A stretch of DNA of 64,000 nucleotides from Taudactylus pleione (GCA_031769625.1 JAUIMM010001417.1:620001-684000), one strand, 5' to 3'; shown: positions 35,294-48,960, counted from the stretch's first letter. Made by a program: numbers and translations. The notes: generated by a model not told the origin, from the letters alone.

Positions 35294-36251
35294 CAGAGGC
35301 GTAACTAGGGCCTTCAGAGCCCAGGGCAAGTTTAAGATTGGCACTACCACCCTGTAGTAAAATACATAAAAAAAAATGAAAGTGGTCACATACCGGAAAG
35401 GACGTGCCAATATCACACGCCAGCCATTTCTGTCACTCTGAGAACATTCCATTCCATATACACCTTACCTATATGGTGGTTTCTCACAACCTGGAACCTC
35501 TAAAGAAATCTATCCTCCCTGAGACGATGGCGTCTTCTGTCAGTTATCACACGTTCGGATGATGCCTGTTTGTGTAGGAATATTAAGTTCATCATACAAC
35601 AGTGGTTCAACCAGACTCATTCCCCCTGTGTAACTTCCCCTGAGGCTCTCAGCCACACAATCTCCCCCCACCTTCTCTCAGCACACAGACACACACACTG
35701 ACACATATACACACTGACTCATACACACACTCACATATATACACACTGAGAGCCTACATAAACACATGCAGCCAGCCCCCCCTCCCTCCCTGGCACCACA
35801 CATGAATATACTAACACCTGCGGTCAGCAGAGGTTCCCCCCATGCAGCAGCTTGGTCCTCTCCGCCCCCCTCTATACACACTTGCGGTGAGCGGTAGCCT
35901 CCCACCCCCTTACCACTGCAGCTTAGCTCCCCAATATATACCTGCAGTGACTTAAGCGTAGAGAGCCCCAGGGAAGGAAGAATCACTCTTCACCGGCGCA
36001 GGGGGCAACTCTCAGGTCAGGATAGAGAATGGGAAGAAGACTGTCTGGGCCAAGTAGCAAGCTTCCGCTGCAGCGCCCTCTACAGGCAACCCAGCAGGCA
36101 TACTTGTCTTCTCATTAAAGTCAGGATGTAATGGTGGGGGCAGGTGGTGCGGGTACAATGCCCTGGCCGGTGGCACCCCCTCTCCTGGGCCTGCCCTGGT
36201 ACCCAGTGCATGTGCCCTGCTTGATTTCCCCCCCCTTCAGTTACACCAATG
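35294..36251. mobile_element. 958-bp hAT-like transposon with a perfect 8-bp target duplication
   Basis: The left end CAGAGGCGTAACTAGG and the right end CAGTTACACCAATG are imperfect inverse complements around GGCGTAACTA. CTCCCAAT occurs exactly on both sides (35286-35293 and 36252-36259). It carries an (ACAC)n-rich stretch near 35690-35770 and no transposase frame, so it is non-autonomous. It interrupts the LINE fragment. Confidence 0.88.
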
Positions 36252-36300
36252 CTCCCAATGGTCTCCTCTACTCATCAGGAGGGTCACTGCCTTGTTCTGC

Positions 36301-36796
36301 TAACACCAAGGAAGAACTAGATGAGGATGTCTGTCATTGGTGCACATGTATAATATATAACTTATTGTTAGCTGTAACATGGATAGATTATATACAGTCA
36401 GTGAGATAATAAAAGATAGACAATTAGAAATGTGACTATAGAATGAATCGTGTAATAAGGAAATTCTGAGCTGTACGTCCCTACCATTAATTGCTCATAT
36501 TTATGTGTATATATACGTGTCTTTCTCACTTGTTGTATATAGTTATATATTGTGATAAAAAATTATTTATTCCAAATCCCTCAATATTGATCAGCGTTTT
36601 ATTCTCTGTACTCTTATGTCTATTTATTTCACATTCATTGGTGATCCCAACACAGATGTTTCATAGAGAATCTTTATTTTTTTAATTGAGTCATTTTTAT
36701 TGCACTTTTTTTTTAAAGTACAACAACATAATAAAATAAAGTGTACATGGCAGACAGGAAACATTAAATGCGGCATATGTAATTCCACATGGCAAT
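36301..36796. other. AT-rich intergenic sequence, no feature recognised
   Basis: Contains a T-rich/A-rich stretch near 36670-36745 that could be a retroelement tail. No conserved frame is visible. Confidence 0.45.
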
Positions 36797-37330
36797 GCTG
36801 ACTGAGACTCCGGCTGTACAGCCACTTTCCTCCCAGGTGATCTGTAATCCAGCAGAGAAGATACAATGTATCACACGGGGGTAATCCATCAGGCAGCATA
36901 GGTAACAGGGCCATAGGAGACACAGAGCGTTCTAGCTGACTGAGACTCCGGCTGTACAGTCACTTTCCTCCCTCCCGGGTGACCTGTAATCCAGCAGAGA
37001 AGATACAATGTATTACACGGGGGTAACCAATCAGGCAGCAAAGGTAACAGGGCCATAGGAGACACAGAGCGTTCTAGCTGACTGAGACTCCGGCTGTACA
37101 GTCACTTTCCTCCCTCCCGGGTGACCTGTAATCCAGCAGAGAAGATACAATGTATCACATGGGGGTAATCCATCAGGCAGCATAGGTAACAGGGCCATAG
37201 GAGACACAGAGCATCCTAGCTGACTGATACTCCGGCTGTACAGTCACTTCCCTCCCTCCCGGGTGATCTGTAATCCAGCAGAGAAAATAAAATGTATCAC
37301 ATGGGGGTAATCCATCAGGCAGCTAACCAG
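36797..37330. repeat. 142-bp tandem repeat, four copies
   Basis: GCTGACTGAGACTCCGGCTG starts at 36797, 36935, 37077 and 37219 (the last with GATAC), giving spacings of 138, 142 and 142. Each copy carries GGTGACCTGTAATCCAGCAG and CATCAGGCAGC. Confidence 0.93.
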
Positions 37331-37451
37331 ATACAGGGATGAATAGAAGCAGGAGGATTTATCTCACTAGCAGGCTGATGGGTATCGGGCTTCCCCACAC
37401 CCTCCCCTAATGTGGGCAAGTCACAGCACAGTGTGTAAGTCTGCCTGCAGC

Positions 37452-37640
37452 TCCACAAGCTCATCCAGCACACGGTATGTAGTCACTCACCGCCTACAAT
37501 GCCACAAGCTCATCCAGCACACGGTATGTACAGTCACTCACCGCCTGTAATGCCACAAGCTCATCCAGCACATGGTATGTACACTCACCGCCTGCAATGC
37601 CACAAGCTCATCCAGCACACGGTATGTAGAGTCACTCACA
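37452..37640. repeat. Tandem repeat of about 55 bp, four copies
   Basis: CCACAAGCTCATCCAGCACA followed by CGGTATGTA and CTCACCGCCTGCAATG occurs four times, with small indels. Confidence 0.9.
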
Positions 37641-38204
37641 AGCCAGATCTTGTGCACAGATAGTAGCTGGTGGGTTGGGTGAGGGAGGGGTAAGAAGTTA
37701 TATGTACTAAATAGTCACTTGGGTTAGAGGCTTGAGCAGAGATGAGAGATTGGGAATATGTTTGCCTGACAGTGTCTGAGCATTAGGATAAGAGTGATAG
37801 ATAATCTTACATGTGAGGAAGTCACTTGGAGTACGAGATTTACGCCAAGATGGCGCGCTAGTGTACAGCGGCGTTAGACACGAACACTTGTGGACACATA
37901 ATTACCAGCAGCGTATTTTCCATTGTGCTGCTGGTTGGTGCATTTTGCTGGAGCCGGGATGTGATTGTGTCTGTCAAAAGACACCACCGACTTCAGTACT
38001 ATGGAAATGTTTTACTTGTTTGTTATAATATAATAATATAGTGGAGTGTTAATAATTCACATTTCATTGACACTTCAGTGTTGTTGTTTTGTTAATGACA
38101 TTAAAGTGTATTGTATTATACTGATGATCTACTTTACGTCTGAGTTTTTGTAGGTGTGTTGTGCATTTAGATTGCTACAGTGGCATCTAAGTCTACATGG
38201 AGTC
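37641..38204. other. Intergenic sequence, no gene recognised
   Basis: Includes a moderately GC-rich stretch around AAGATGGCGCGCTAG (about 37847) that could be old promoter or element debris. No supportable frame is present. Confidence 0.4.
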
Positions 38205-39558
38205 AGATCAGTAGCTGGATCCACCTCACTGAGAGCTATTTATATAGTCTGGTACAGGTGATACTGCAGTCTCAGGAGAAGTGAATGTAGACATTGGTGA
38301 GAATAGATGTCACAGAGAAGTGGATAGTTGTCACTGAGAGCTATGTCTAGAGTCTGGTACAAGTGACACCGCAGTCTCAGGGGAAGTGAATGTAGACATT
38401 GGTGAGAATAGATGTCACAGAGAAGTGGATAGTTGTCACAGAGCTATATCTAGAGTCTGGTACAGGTGATACCGCAGTCTCAGGGGAAGTGAATGTAGAC
38501 ATTGGTGGGAATAGCTATCACAGAGAAGTGGATAGTTGTCACTGAGAGCTATTTATATAGTCTGGTACAAGTGACACCGCAGTCTCAGGGGAAGTGAATG
38601 TAGACATTGGTGAGAATAGATGTCACAGAGAAGTGGATAGTTGTCACAGAGCTATATCTAGAGTCTGGTACAGGTGATACCGCAGTCTCAGGGGAAGTGA
38701 ATGTAGACATTGGTGAGAATAGATGTCACAGAGAAGTGGATAGTTGTCACTGAGAGCTATTTATATAGTCTGGTACAAGTGACACCGCAGTCTCATGGGA
38801 AGTGAATGTAGACATTGGTGGGAATAGCTGTCACAGAGAAGTGGATAGATGTCACAGAGCTATATCTAGAGTCTGGTACAGGTGATACCGCAGTCTCAGG
38901 AGAAGTGAATGTAGACATTGGTGGGAATAGCTGTCACAGAGAAGTGGATAGTTGTCACAGAGCTATATCTAGAGTCTGGTACAGGTGATACCGCAGTCTC
39001 AGGAGAAGTGAATGTAGACATTGGTGGGAATAGCTGTCACAGAGCTATATCTAGAGTCTGGTACAGGTGATACCGCAGTCTCAGGGGAAGTGAATGTAGA
39101 CATTGGTGGGAATAGCTGTCACAGAGAAGTGGATAGTTGTCACAGAGCTATATCTAGAGTTTGGTACAGGTGATACCGCAGTCTCAGGGGAAGTGAATGT
39201 AGACATTGGTGAGAATAGATGTCACAGAGAAGTGGATAGTTGTCACTGAGAGCTATGACTAAAGCCTGGTACAGGTGATACCGCAGTCTCAGGAGAAGTG
39301 AATGTAGACATTGGTGAGAATAGATGTCACAGAGAAGTGGATAGTTGTCACTGAGAGCTATATCTAGAGTCTGGTACAGGTGATACCGCAGTCTCAGGAG
39401 AAGTGAATGTAGACATTGGTGAGAATAGATGTCACAGAGAAGTGGATAGTTGTCACTGAGAGCTATATCTAGAGTCTGGTACAGGTGATACCGCAGTCTC
39501 AGGAGAAGTGAATGTAGACATTGGTGAGAATAAATGTCACAGAGAAGTGGATAGTTGT
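38205..39558. repeat. Minisatellite of about 104 bp, about 13 copies
   Basis: The units carry AGCTATATCTAGAGTCTGGT, ACAGGTGATACCGCAGTCTC, AGGGGAAGTGAATGTAGACA, TTGGTGAGAATAGATGTCAC and AGAGAAGTGGATAGTTGTCA. The array passes abruptly into the 151-bp array at ATAGTTGTCACCAGGAG. Confidence 0.96.
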
Positions 39559-42500
39559 CACCAGGAGGGGTGAGGACCATATACAATAAGGGAACAGTCA
39601 CATAACTGTGACTCAGACATGGACACTTGTGCTGATACACCATTTAGGAGGTGTATGTAGTGCGGGTGATGGTACATGTGATGATGACTGTGACTCCTTA
39701 CACCAGGAGAGGGGTGAGGACGATGTACAATAAGGGCACAGTCACATAACTGTGACTCAGACATGGACACTTGTGCTGATACACCATTTAGGAGGTGTAT
39801 ATAGTGCGGGTGATGATACATGTGATGATGACAGTGACACCTTACACCAGGAGAGGTGAGAGGGGTGAGGACCGTGTACAATAAGGGCACAGTCACATAA
39901 CTGTGACTCAGAAATGGACACTTGTGCTGATACACCATTTAGGAGGTGTATGTAGTGCGGGTGCTGATACATGTGATGATGACTGTGACTGATTACACCA
40001 GGAGAGGTGAGAGGGGTGAGGACCATGTACAATAAGGGCACAGTCACATAACTGTGACTCAGACATGGACACTTGTGCTCATACACCATTTAGGAGGTGT
40101 ATGTAGTGCAGGTGCTGATACATGTGATGACTGTGACTCCTTACACCAGGGGAGGTGAGAGGGGTGAGGACCGTGTACAATAAGGGCACAGTCACATAAC
40201 TGTGACTCAGAAATGGACACTTGTGCTGATACACCATTTAGGAGGTGTATATAGTGCGGGTGATGATACATGTGATGATGACTGTGACACCTTACACCAG
40301 GAGAGGTGAGAGGGGTGAGGACCATGTACAATAAGGGCACAGTCACATAACTGTAACTCAGAAATGGACACTTGTGCTGATACACCATTTAGGAGGTGTA
40401 TGTAGTGCAGGTGCTGATATATGTGATGATGACTGTGACTCCTTACACCAGGAGAGGTGAGAGGGGTGAGGACCAGGTACAATAAGGGCACAGTCACATA
40501 ACTGTGACTCAGAAATGGACACTTGTGCTGATACACCATTTAGGAGGTGTATGTAGTGCAGGTGCTGATATATGTGATGATGACTGTGACTCCTTACACC
40601 AGGAGAGGTGAGAGGGGTGAGGACCATGTACAATAAGGGCACAGTCACATAACTGTGACTCAGACATGGACACTTGTGCTGCTACACTATTTAGGAGGTG
40701 TATGTAGTGTGGGTGCTGATACATGTCATGATGACTGTGACTCCTTACACCAGGAGAGGTGAGAGGGGTGAGGACCATGTACAATAAGGGCACAATCACA
40801 TAACTATGACTCAGACATGGACACTTGGGCTGATACACCATTTAGGAGGTGTATGTAGTGCGGGTGCTGATACATGTGATGATGACTGTGACTCCTTACA
40901 CCAGGAGAGGTGAGAGGGGTGAGGACCATGTACAATAAGGGCACAGTAACATAACTATGACTCAGACATGGATACTTGTGCTGATACACCATTTAGGAGG
41001 TGTATGTAATGTAGGTGATGATACATGTGATGATGACTGTGACTCCTTACACCAGGAGAGGTGAGAGGGGTGAGGACTGTGCACAATAAGGGCACAGTCA
41101 CATAACTGTGACTCAGACATGGACACTTGTGCTGATACACCATTTAGGAGGTGGATGTAGTGCAGGTGCTGATATATGTGATGATGACTGTGACTCCTTA
41201 CACCAGGAGAGGTGAGAGGGGTGAGGACCATGTACAATAAGGGCACAGTCACATAACAGTGACTCAGACATGGACACTTGTGCAGATACACCATTTAGGA
41301 GGTGTATGTAGTGCAGGTGCTGATATATGTGATGATGACTGTGACTCCTTACACCAGGAGAGGTGAGAGGGGTGAGGACCATGTACAATAAGGGCACAGT
41401 CACATAACTATGACTCAGACATGGACACTTGTGCTGATACACCATTTAGGAGGTGTATGTAATGTAGGTGATGATACAAGTGATGATGACTGTGACTCCT
41501 TACACCAGGAGAGGTGAGAGGGGTGAGGACTGTGCACAATAAGGGCACAGTCACATAACTGTGACTCAGACATGGACACTTGTGCTGATACACCATTTAG
41601 GAGGTGGATGTAGTGCGGGTGCTGATACATGTGATGGTGACTCCTTACACCAGGAGAGGTGAGAGGGGTGAGGACCATGTACAATAAGGGCACAGTCACA
41701 TAATTGTGACTCAGACATGGACACTTGTGCTGATGCACCATTTAGGAGGTGTATGTAGTGCGGGTGCTGATACATGTGATGATGACTGTGACACCTTACA
41801 CCAGGAGAGGTGAGAGGGGTGAGGACCATGTACAATAAGGGCACAGTCACATAACTATGACTCAGACATGGATACTTCTGCTCATACACCATTTAGGAGG
41901 TGTATGTAGTGCAGGTGCTGATACATGTGATGTCTGTGACTCCTTACACCAGGGGAGGTGAGAGGGGTGAGGACCATGTACAATAAGGGCACAGTCACAT
42001 AACTGTGACTCAGAAATGGACACTTGTGCTGATACACCATTTAGGAGGTGTATGTAGTGCAGGTGCTGATATATGTGATGATGACTGTGACTCCTTACAC
42101 CAGGAGAGGTGAGAGGGGTGAGGACCATGTACAATAAGGGCACAGTCACATAACAGTGACTCAGACATGGACACTTGTGCAGATACACCATTTAGGAGGT
42201 GTATGTAGTGCAGGTGCTGATATATGTGATGATGACTGTGACTCCTTACACCAGGAGAGGTGAGAGGGGTGAGGACCATGTACAATAAGGGTACAGTCAC
42301 ATAACTGTGACTCAGACATGGACACTTGTGCTGCTACACTATTTAGGAGGTGTATGTAGTGCAGGTGCTGATAAATGTGATGTTGGCTGTGACTGATTAC
42401 ACCAGGAGAGGTGAGAGGGGTGAAGACCATGTACAATAAGGGCACAGTCACATAACTGTGACTCAGACATGGACACTTGTGCTGATACACCATTTAGGAG

Positions 42501-45480
42501 GTGTATGTAGTGCAGGTACTGATACATGTGATGATGACTGTGACTCCTTACACCAGGAGAGGTGAGAGGGGTGAGGACCATGTACAATAAGGGCACAGTC
42601 ACATAACTGTGACTCAGACATGGACACTTGTGCTGCTACACTATTTAGGAGGTGTATGTAGTGCAGGTGCTGATAAATGTGATGTTGGCTGTGACTGATT
42701 ACACCAGGAGAGGTGAGAGGGGTGAAGACCATGTACAATAAGGGCACAGTCACATAACTGTGACTCAGACATGGACACTTGTGCTGATACACCATTTAGG
42801 AGGTGTATGTAGTGCAGGTGATGATACATGTGATGATGACTGTGACTCCTTACACCAGGAGAGGTGAGAGGGGTGAGGACTGTGTAGAATAAGGGCACAG
42901 TCACATAACTGTGACTCAGACATGGAGACTTGTGCTGATACACCATTTAGGTGTATGCAGTGTGGGTGATGATACATGTGATGAGGACTATGACAACTTA
43001 CACCAGGAGAGGTGAGAGGGGTGAGGACCATGTACAATAAGGGCACAGTAACATAACTATGACTCAGACATGGACACTTGTGCTGATACACCATTTAGGA
43101 GGTGTATGTAATGTAGGTGATGATACATGTGATGATGACTGTGACTCCTTACACCAGGAGAGGTGAGAGGGGTGAGGACTGTGCACAATAAGGCCACAGT
43201 CACATAACTGTGACTCAGACATGGACACTTGTGCTGATACACCATTTAGGAGGTGGATGTAGTGCGGGTGCTGATACATGTGATGGTGACTCCTTACACC
43301 AGGAGAGGTGAGAGGGGTGAGGACCATGTACAATAAGGGCACAGTCACATAATTGTGACTCAGACATGGACACTTGTGCTGATGCACCATTTAGGAGGTG
43401 TATGTAGTGCGGGTGCTGATACATGTGATGATGACTGTGACACCTTACACCAGGAGAGGTGAGAGGGGTGAGGACCATGTACAATAAGGGCACAGTCACA
43501 TAACTGTGACTCAGACATGGACACTTGTGCTGATACACCATTTAGGAGGTTTATATAGTGCAGGTGCTGATAAATGTGATGATGACTGTGACTCCTTACA
43601 CCAGGAGAGGTGAGAGGGGTGAGGACCGTGTACAATAAGGGCACAGTCACATAACTGTGACTCAGACATGGACACTTGTGCTGATACACCATTTAGGAGG
43701 TGGATGTAGTGCGGGTGCTGATACATGTGATGATGACTGCGACACCTTACACCAGGAGAGGTGAGAGGGGTGAGGACCGTGTACAATAAGGGCACAGTCA
43801 CATAACTGTAACTCAGAGATGGACACTTGTGCTGATACACCATTTAGGAGGTGTATGTAGTGCAGGTGCTGATACATGTGATGATGACTGTGACTCCTTA
43901 CACCAGGAGAGGTGAGAGGGGTGAGGAACATGTACAATAAGGGAACAGTCACATAATTGTGACTCAGACATGGACACTTGTGCTGATACACCATTTAGGA
44001 GGTGTATGTAGTGCAGGTGCTGATACATGTGATGATGACTGTGACTCCTTACACAAGGAGAGGTGAGAGGGGTGAGGACCATGTACAATAAGGGCACAGT
44101 CACATAACTGTGACTCAGATATGGACACTTCTGTTGATACACCATTTAGGAGGTGTATGTAGTGCGGGTGCTGATACATGTGATGATGAATGTGACTCCT
44201 TACACCAGGAGAGGTGAGAGGGGTGAGGACCATGTACAATAAGGGCACAATCACATAACTATGACTCAGACATGGACACTTGTGCTCATACACCATTTAG
44301 GAGGTGTATGTAGTGCAGGTGATGATACATGTGATGATGACTGTGACTCCTTACACCAGGAGAGGTGAGAGGGGTGAGGACTGTGTACAATAAGGGCACA
44401 GTCACATAACTGTGACTCAGACATGGACACTTGTGCTGATACACCATTTAGGAGGTGTATGTAGTGCAGGTGATGATACATGTGATGATGACTGTGACTC
44501 CTTACACCAGGAGAGGTGAGAGGGGTGAGGACTGTGTACAATAAGGGCACAGTCACATAACTGTGACTCAGACATGGACACTTGTGCTGATACACCATTT
44601 AGGTGTATGTAGTGCGGGTGATGATACATGTGATGAGGACTATGACACCTTACACCAGGAGAGGTGAGAGGGGTGAGGACCGTGTACAATAAGGGCACAG
44701 TCACATAACTGTGAGTCAGACATGGACACTTGTGCTGATACACCATTTAGGAGGTGTATGTAGTGCAGGTACTGATACATGTGATGATGACTGTGACTCC
44801 TTACACCAGAGAGGTGAGAGGGGTGAGGACCATGTACAATAAGGGCACAGTCACATAACTGTGACTCAGACATGGACACTGGTACTGATACACCATTTAG
44901 GAGGTGTATGTAGTGCGGGTGCTGATACATGTGATGATGACTGTGACATCTTACACCAGGAGAGGTGAGAGGGGTGAGGACCATGTACAATAAGGGCACA
45001 GTCACATAACTGTGACTCAGACATGGACACTTCTGCTGATACACCATTTAGGTGTATGTAGTGCAGGTGCTGATACATGTGATGATGACTGTGACTCCTT
45101 ACACCAGGAGAGGTGAGAGGGGTGAGGACCGTGTACAATAAGGGCACAGTCACATAACTGTGACTCAGACATGGATACTTGTGCTGATACACCATTTAGG
45201 AGGTGTATGTAGTGTGGGTGCTGATACATGTGATGATGACTGTGACTCCTTACACCAGGAGAGGTGAGAGGGGTGAGGACCGTGTACAATAAGTGCACAA
45301 TCACATAACTGTGAATCAAGACATGGACACTTGTGCAGATACACCATTTAGGAGGTGTATGTAGTGCAGGTGCAGATACATGTGATGACTGTGACTCCTT
45401 ACACCAGGAGAGGTGAGAGGGGTGAGGACCGTGTACAATAAGGGCAGTCACATAACTGTCACTCAGACATGGACACTTAT
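39559..45480. repeat. 151-bp satellite, about 39 copies
   Basis: The unit includes CACCAGGAGAGGTGAGAGGG, GTGAGGACCATGTACAATAA, GGGCACAGTCACATAACTGT, GACTCAGACATGGACACTTG, TGCTGATACACCATTTAGGA and GGTGTATGTAGTGC. Spacings of 148-151 are typical. Some neighbouring pairs repeat together (for example a block recurring after 302 bases near 42340 and 42640, and one after 1649 bases, 41415 and 43064). The recurring minus-strand frames of 62-144 codons are periodicity artefacts. Confidence 0.97.
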
Positions 45481-45486
45481 GCTGAT

Positions 45487-45637
45487 ACCCTATTCAGTTT
45501 TCGGAGTTTGCTGAATACTGGGGGAAGAGGGGGGATCCTATTGGACCCCTATTGATGAATGGCCCGGTAACTAAAATATGTGGAAACTAGCGATTCCGCA
45601 TTGTTACCGGCCCACTTATCGTTTGATGAATAGGCCC
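45487..45637. mobile_element. Possible short MITE
   Basis: The ends CCCTATTCAGTTTTCGG and GATGAATAGGCCC are loosely inverse complements around CCCTATTCA/TGAATAGG. The segment differs from the satellite on its left. No clear target duplication is visible. Confidence 0.4.
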
Positions 45638-46338
45638 TTCAGAATGGACTATCCAGTTGTTAGCATTGAAAACATTAGCGCCTCAGGTATATTATATGAA
45701 GTCTATCCCATTACATGTTATCTCCATGCCAGCTGCCACAGAAAAGACGACACCTAAACATGAAAATCTGTACTTTATGTTCTTTCTTTTTAATATTCTG
45801 GTTAATGCGACTTTCTCTTTTACCAATAAGATATCTGCACTTGTGCATCTCACTGCATTACCCTATTTGTATATAATATAATGTTGCTAATAATAGTGTA
45901 ATGCTTTTTCTGCATTGCATAGACACCCAATGCTCTTATACAGTACATGTACATCAGGTGTAGCTACTGGTCCTGCATCCCAAAAAGTGATTCTACGAAT
46001 GGATATATACATTTTCTTGCTAGCAAGTTTTATGTATGAGAAAAAAATTGTGTCCACTTGTAAATTAGCCCCTTAGTGCATAAACACCATGTGGCCTAAA
46101 CTAAAGACAATCCATTTTTGATGAATCTCAGGTAATATAACTGTTATTGTATTTTATGTATGCTGGGTGGTCAACAAAATTAGACTTTTTAATTTTAATA
46201 GTCCACATTAGAACATATCTCACCTGTTTGACTTTTCTCATGTCTAACAAGATGTGATTTATCTATACAACATTAATTTCTGTACAGAACATTTCTCACC
46301 TTTGGAAAATTTAGAATATTGTTACAAACATTTCAGAT
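45638..46338. other. 3' flank of gene B
   Basis: AT-rich sequence downstream of the gene B stop codon (gene on the - strand). It presumably contains the 3' UTR. A weak ATTAAA on the - strand occurs near 46190. Nothing else is recognised. Confidence 0.45.
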
Positions 46339-48344
46339 TTATAAGTTCATGAACATTACTTTTTCCTTGTGACTTTTCTTATGTGTAACAAGATGTGTTT
46401 TGTTTCTACAACATTTCCCACACTCAGAGCAGGGAAATGGTTTCTCACCTGTGTGATGTCTCTGATGCATAACAAGATGAGATTTCTGTGTAAAACATTT
46501 CTCACACTCTGAGCATGGAAATGGCTTCTCACCGGTGTGACTTCTCTCATGTCTAACAAGCTTTGATTTCTCTGTAAAACATTTCCCACACTCAGAACAT
46601 GGAAATGGTCTCTCACCTGTGTGACTTTTCTGATGTCTAATAAGCTGTGATTTGCAAGTAAAACATTTCTCACACTCTGAGCATGGAAATGGTTTCTCAC
46701 CTGTGTGACCTCTCTGATGCGTAACAAGATCTGCTTTCTGTGTAAACCATTTTCCACACTCAGAACATGGAAATGGTCTCTCATCTGTGTGACTTTTCTG
46801 ATGTATAAGAAGCTGTGATTTCCAAGTAAAACATTTCTCACACTCTGAGCATGGAAATGGCTTCTCACCTGTGTGACTTCTCTCATGTATAACAAGCTGT
46901 GATTTGTATGTAAAACATTTCCCACACTCAGAACATGGAAATGGTCTCTCACCTGTGTGACTTTTCTGATGTCTAATAAGCTGTGATTTGCAAGTAAAAC
47001 ATTTCTCACACTCTGAGCATGGAAATGGTTTCTCACCTGTGTGACTTTTATGATGTCTAACAAGCAGTGATTTGATAGTATAACATTTCCCACACTCTGA
47101 GCATGGAAATAGTTTCTCACCTGTGTGAGTTATCTGATGTTTAACGAGGTGTGATTCATGTATAAAACATTTCCCACACTCAGAACATGGAAATGGCTTC
47201 TCACCTGAGTGACTTCTCTCATGTCTAACAAGAGTTGATTTCTCTGTAAAACATTTCCCACACTCAGAACATGGAAATGGTTTCTCACCTGTATGACTTT
47301 TTTGATGTCTAACAAGCTGTGATTTGCAAGTAAAACATTTCTCACACTCTGAGCATGGAAATGGTTTCTCACCTGTGTGACTTCTCTGATGTGTAACAAG
47401 AGATGATTTCCAAGTAAAACATTTCCCACACTCAGAGCATGGAAATGATTTCTCAACTATGTGACCTCTCTGATGCGTAACAAGATCTGCTTTCTGTGTA
47501 AACCATTTTCCACACTCAGAACTTGGAAATGGTCTCTCACTTGTGTGACTTTTCTGATGTGTAAGAAGCTGTGATTTCCAAGTAAAACATTTCTCACACT
47601 CTGAGCATGGAAATGGTTTCTCACCTGTGTGACTTCTCTGATGTGAAAGAAGAGCTGATTTCTCTGAAAAACATTTCCCACACTCAGAACATGGAAATGG
47701 CCTTTCACCTGTGTGACTTCTCTTATGTCTAACAAGAATTGATTTCTCTGTAAAACATTTCCCACACTCAGAACATGGAAATGGTCTCTCACCTGTGTGA
47801 CTTCTCTGATGTCTAACAAGCATTGATTTGCAAGTAAAACATTTCTCACACTCTGAGCATGGAAATTGTTTCTCATCTTTGTGACTTCTCGCATGTCTAA
47901 CAAGCAGTGATTTGTGTGCAAAATATTTCCCACACTCAGAACATGGAAATGGTTTCTCACCTGTGTGAGTTCTCTCATGTTTAACAAGAGCTGATTTGCA
48001 TGTATAACATTTCCCACACTCAGAACAAGGAAATGGCCTCTCACCTGTGTGACTTCTCTGATGTACAACAAGCTGTGATTTGTGTTTAAAATATTTGTCA
48101 TTTATAGAACAGTGGGATATTTTATCTGCTCTCAATGCTGTACTATAATTTCCAATATCAGAGTTATCAGGAGAACAGTCCTTATGAGTAGAGGGATTAG
48201 ATGACACATCTGCACGGTGATGTGCTGGGTGTATAATGGGGCTGTCACATGAAGAATCTCGTGCGATGTCACTGCCTTCTATTTCACAATTTGGAGATAG
48301 CATGGGAGATTCCTCTGAGACATTCCTGCTGTTACATCCATGTG
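46339..48344 (-). CDS. Zinc-finger gene B, last exon (spacer and 21 finger units)
   Basis: Read on the - strand, the acceptor TTTATTTCCAG ends at 48345 and the exon opens HGCNSRNVSEESPMLSPNCE, the same start as gene A's exon 7. After a spacer of about 90 residues come 21 finger units ending HKKSHKEKVMFMNL and TAA at 46339-46341. Unit 1 (CSINDKYF) lacks the second Cys and unit 8 (FPSSECGKWF) the first; the other 19 keep C2H2. ECGK and ECEK fingers alternate in places. Units 7-8 (TWKSQLL, TQKADLV) recur as 16-17, and units 10-11, 14-15 and 18-19 are near-copies, so the array grew by duplicating multi-finger blocks. It predicts a long sequence-specific nuclear DNA-binding protein. With exons 4-6 it forms an open 810-codon chain before the unseen exon 2. 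Confidence 0.95.
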
Positions 48345-48534
48345 CTGGAAATAAAATACATGGTAATATGAATTTCTTCTATGACAAGTTTATATTTTTA
48401 AATAAAATCTATGATTAAAAGTTCTAGAATTACCATCAAATAGATAAACTGAAGATGTTTGAAAGTACAGTCACAAACCGCCCAGCTTTGGTATATTTGT
48501 AGATGGCTCCCACCTCCCGGTCTGCTGGATTCTC

Positions 48535-48960
48535 ATGCTGTATCAGCCTCTTCTAGGTACAAATCACATGGAGTGGCTATAGTCTTTCATCATGATTACG
48601 CTATAGGATACTGCATTGGGGAATGTTTATCAGCCTCTTATAGGCACAAATCACATGGAGCAGGTATAGTCTTTCATCATGATTTACACTATATGATTCT
48701 GGATTGGGGAATATTTATCAGCCTCTTATAGGCACAAATCACATGGAGTGGCTATAGTCTTTCATCATGATTACGCTATAGGATACTGCATTGGGGAATG
48801 TTTATCAGCCTCTTATAGGCACAAATCACATGGAGCCGCTAGTCTTTCATCATGATTTACGCTATATGATTCTGGATTGGGGAATGTTATCAGCCTCTTA
48901 TAGGTACAAATTGCAGTTAGTCTTTCATCATGATTACGCTATATGATACTGGATTGGGTT
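48535..48960. repeat. Minisatellite of about 88 bp, five copies, in gene B's large intron
   Basis: Each copy carries TATCAGCCTCTTATAGGCAC, AAATCACATGGAGTGGCTAT, AGTCTTTCATCATGATTACG and CTATAGGATACTGCATTGGG. The last copy is partial. Confidence 0.93.

Larger units (their letters stand above)
33785..36300 (+). pseudogene. L2/CR1-like LINE fragment (endonuclease part), broken by two insertions
   Basis: The pieces 33785-34215, 35052-35293 and 36252 to about 36300 read as one coding segment once the insertions are ignored. The first encodes NNLNLLAITETWLTQSDTPS, the ETWL motif of AP-type endonucleases in L2/CR1 LINEs. The second gives STIIMGDISITTDSPQSPHA, where the catalytic GD-x-N motif has Ser for Asn. 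Frame changes are present. It is an inactive fragment with no 3' half. Confidence 0.75.

Noticed and set aside
39140..45451. About forty overlapping minus-strand frames with MVYQHKCPCLSHSYVTVPLL
   Set aside because: One reading of the 151-bp satellite repeated. Frames are lost after each unit or two because 151 is not a multiple of three.
46356..48101. Minus-strand frames with repeats such as VRNHFHALSVGNVL beside the finger exons
   Set aside because: Alternative-frame shadows of the zinc-finger repeats in gene B (similar ones lie over gene A at 22318-23178).
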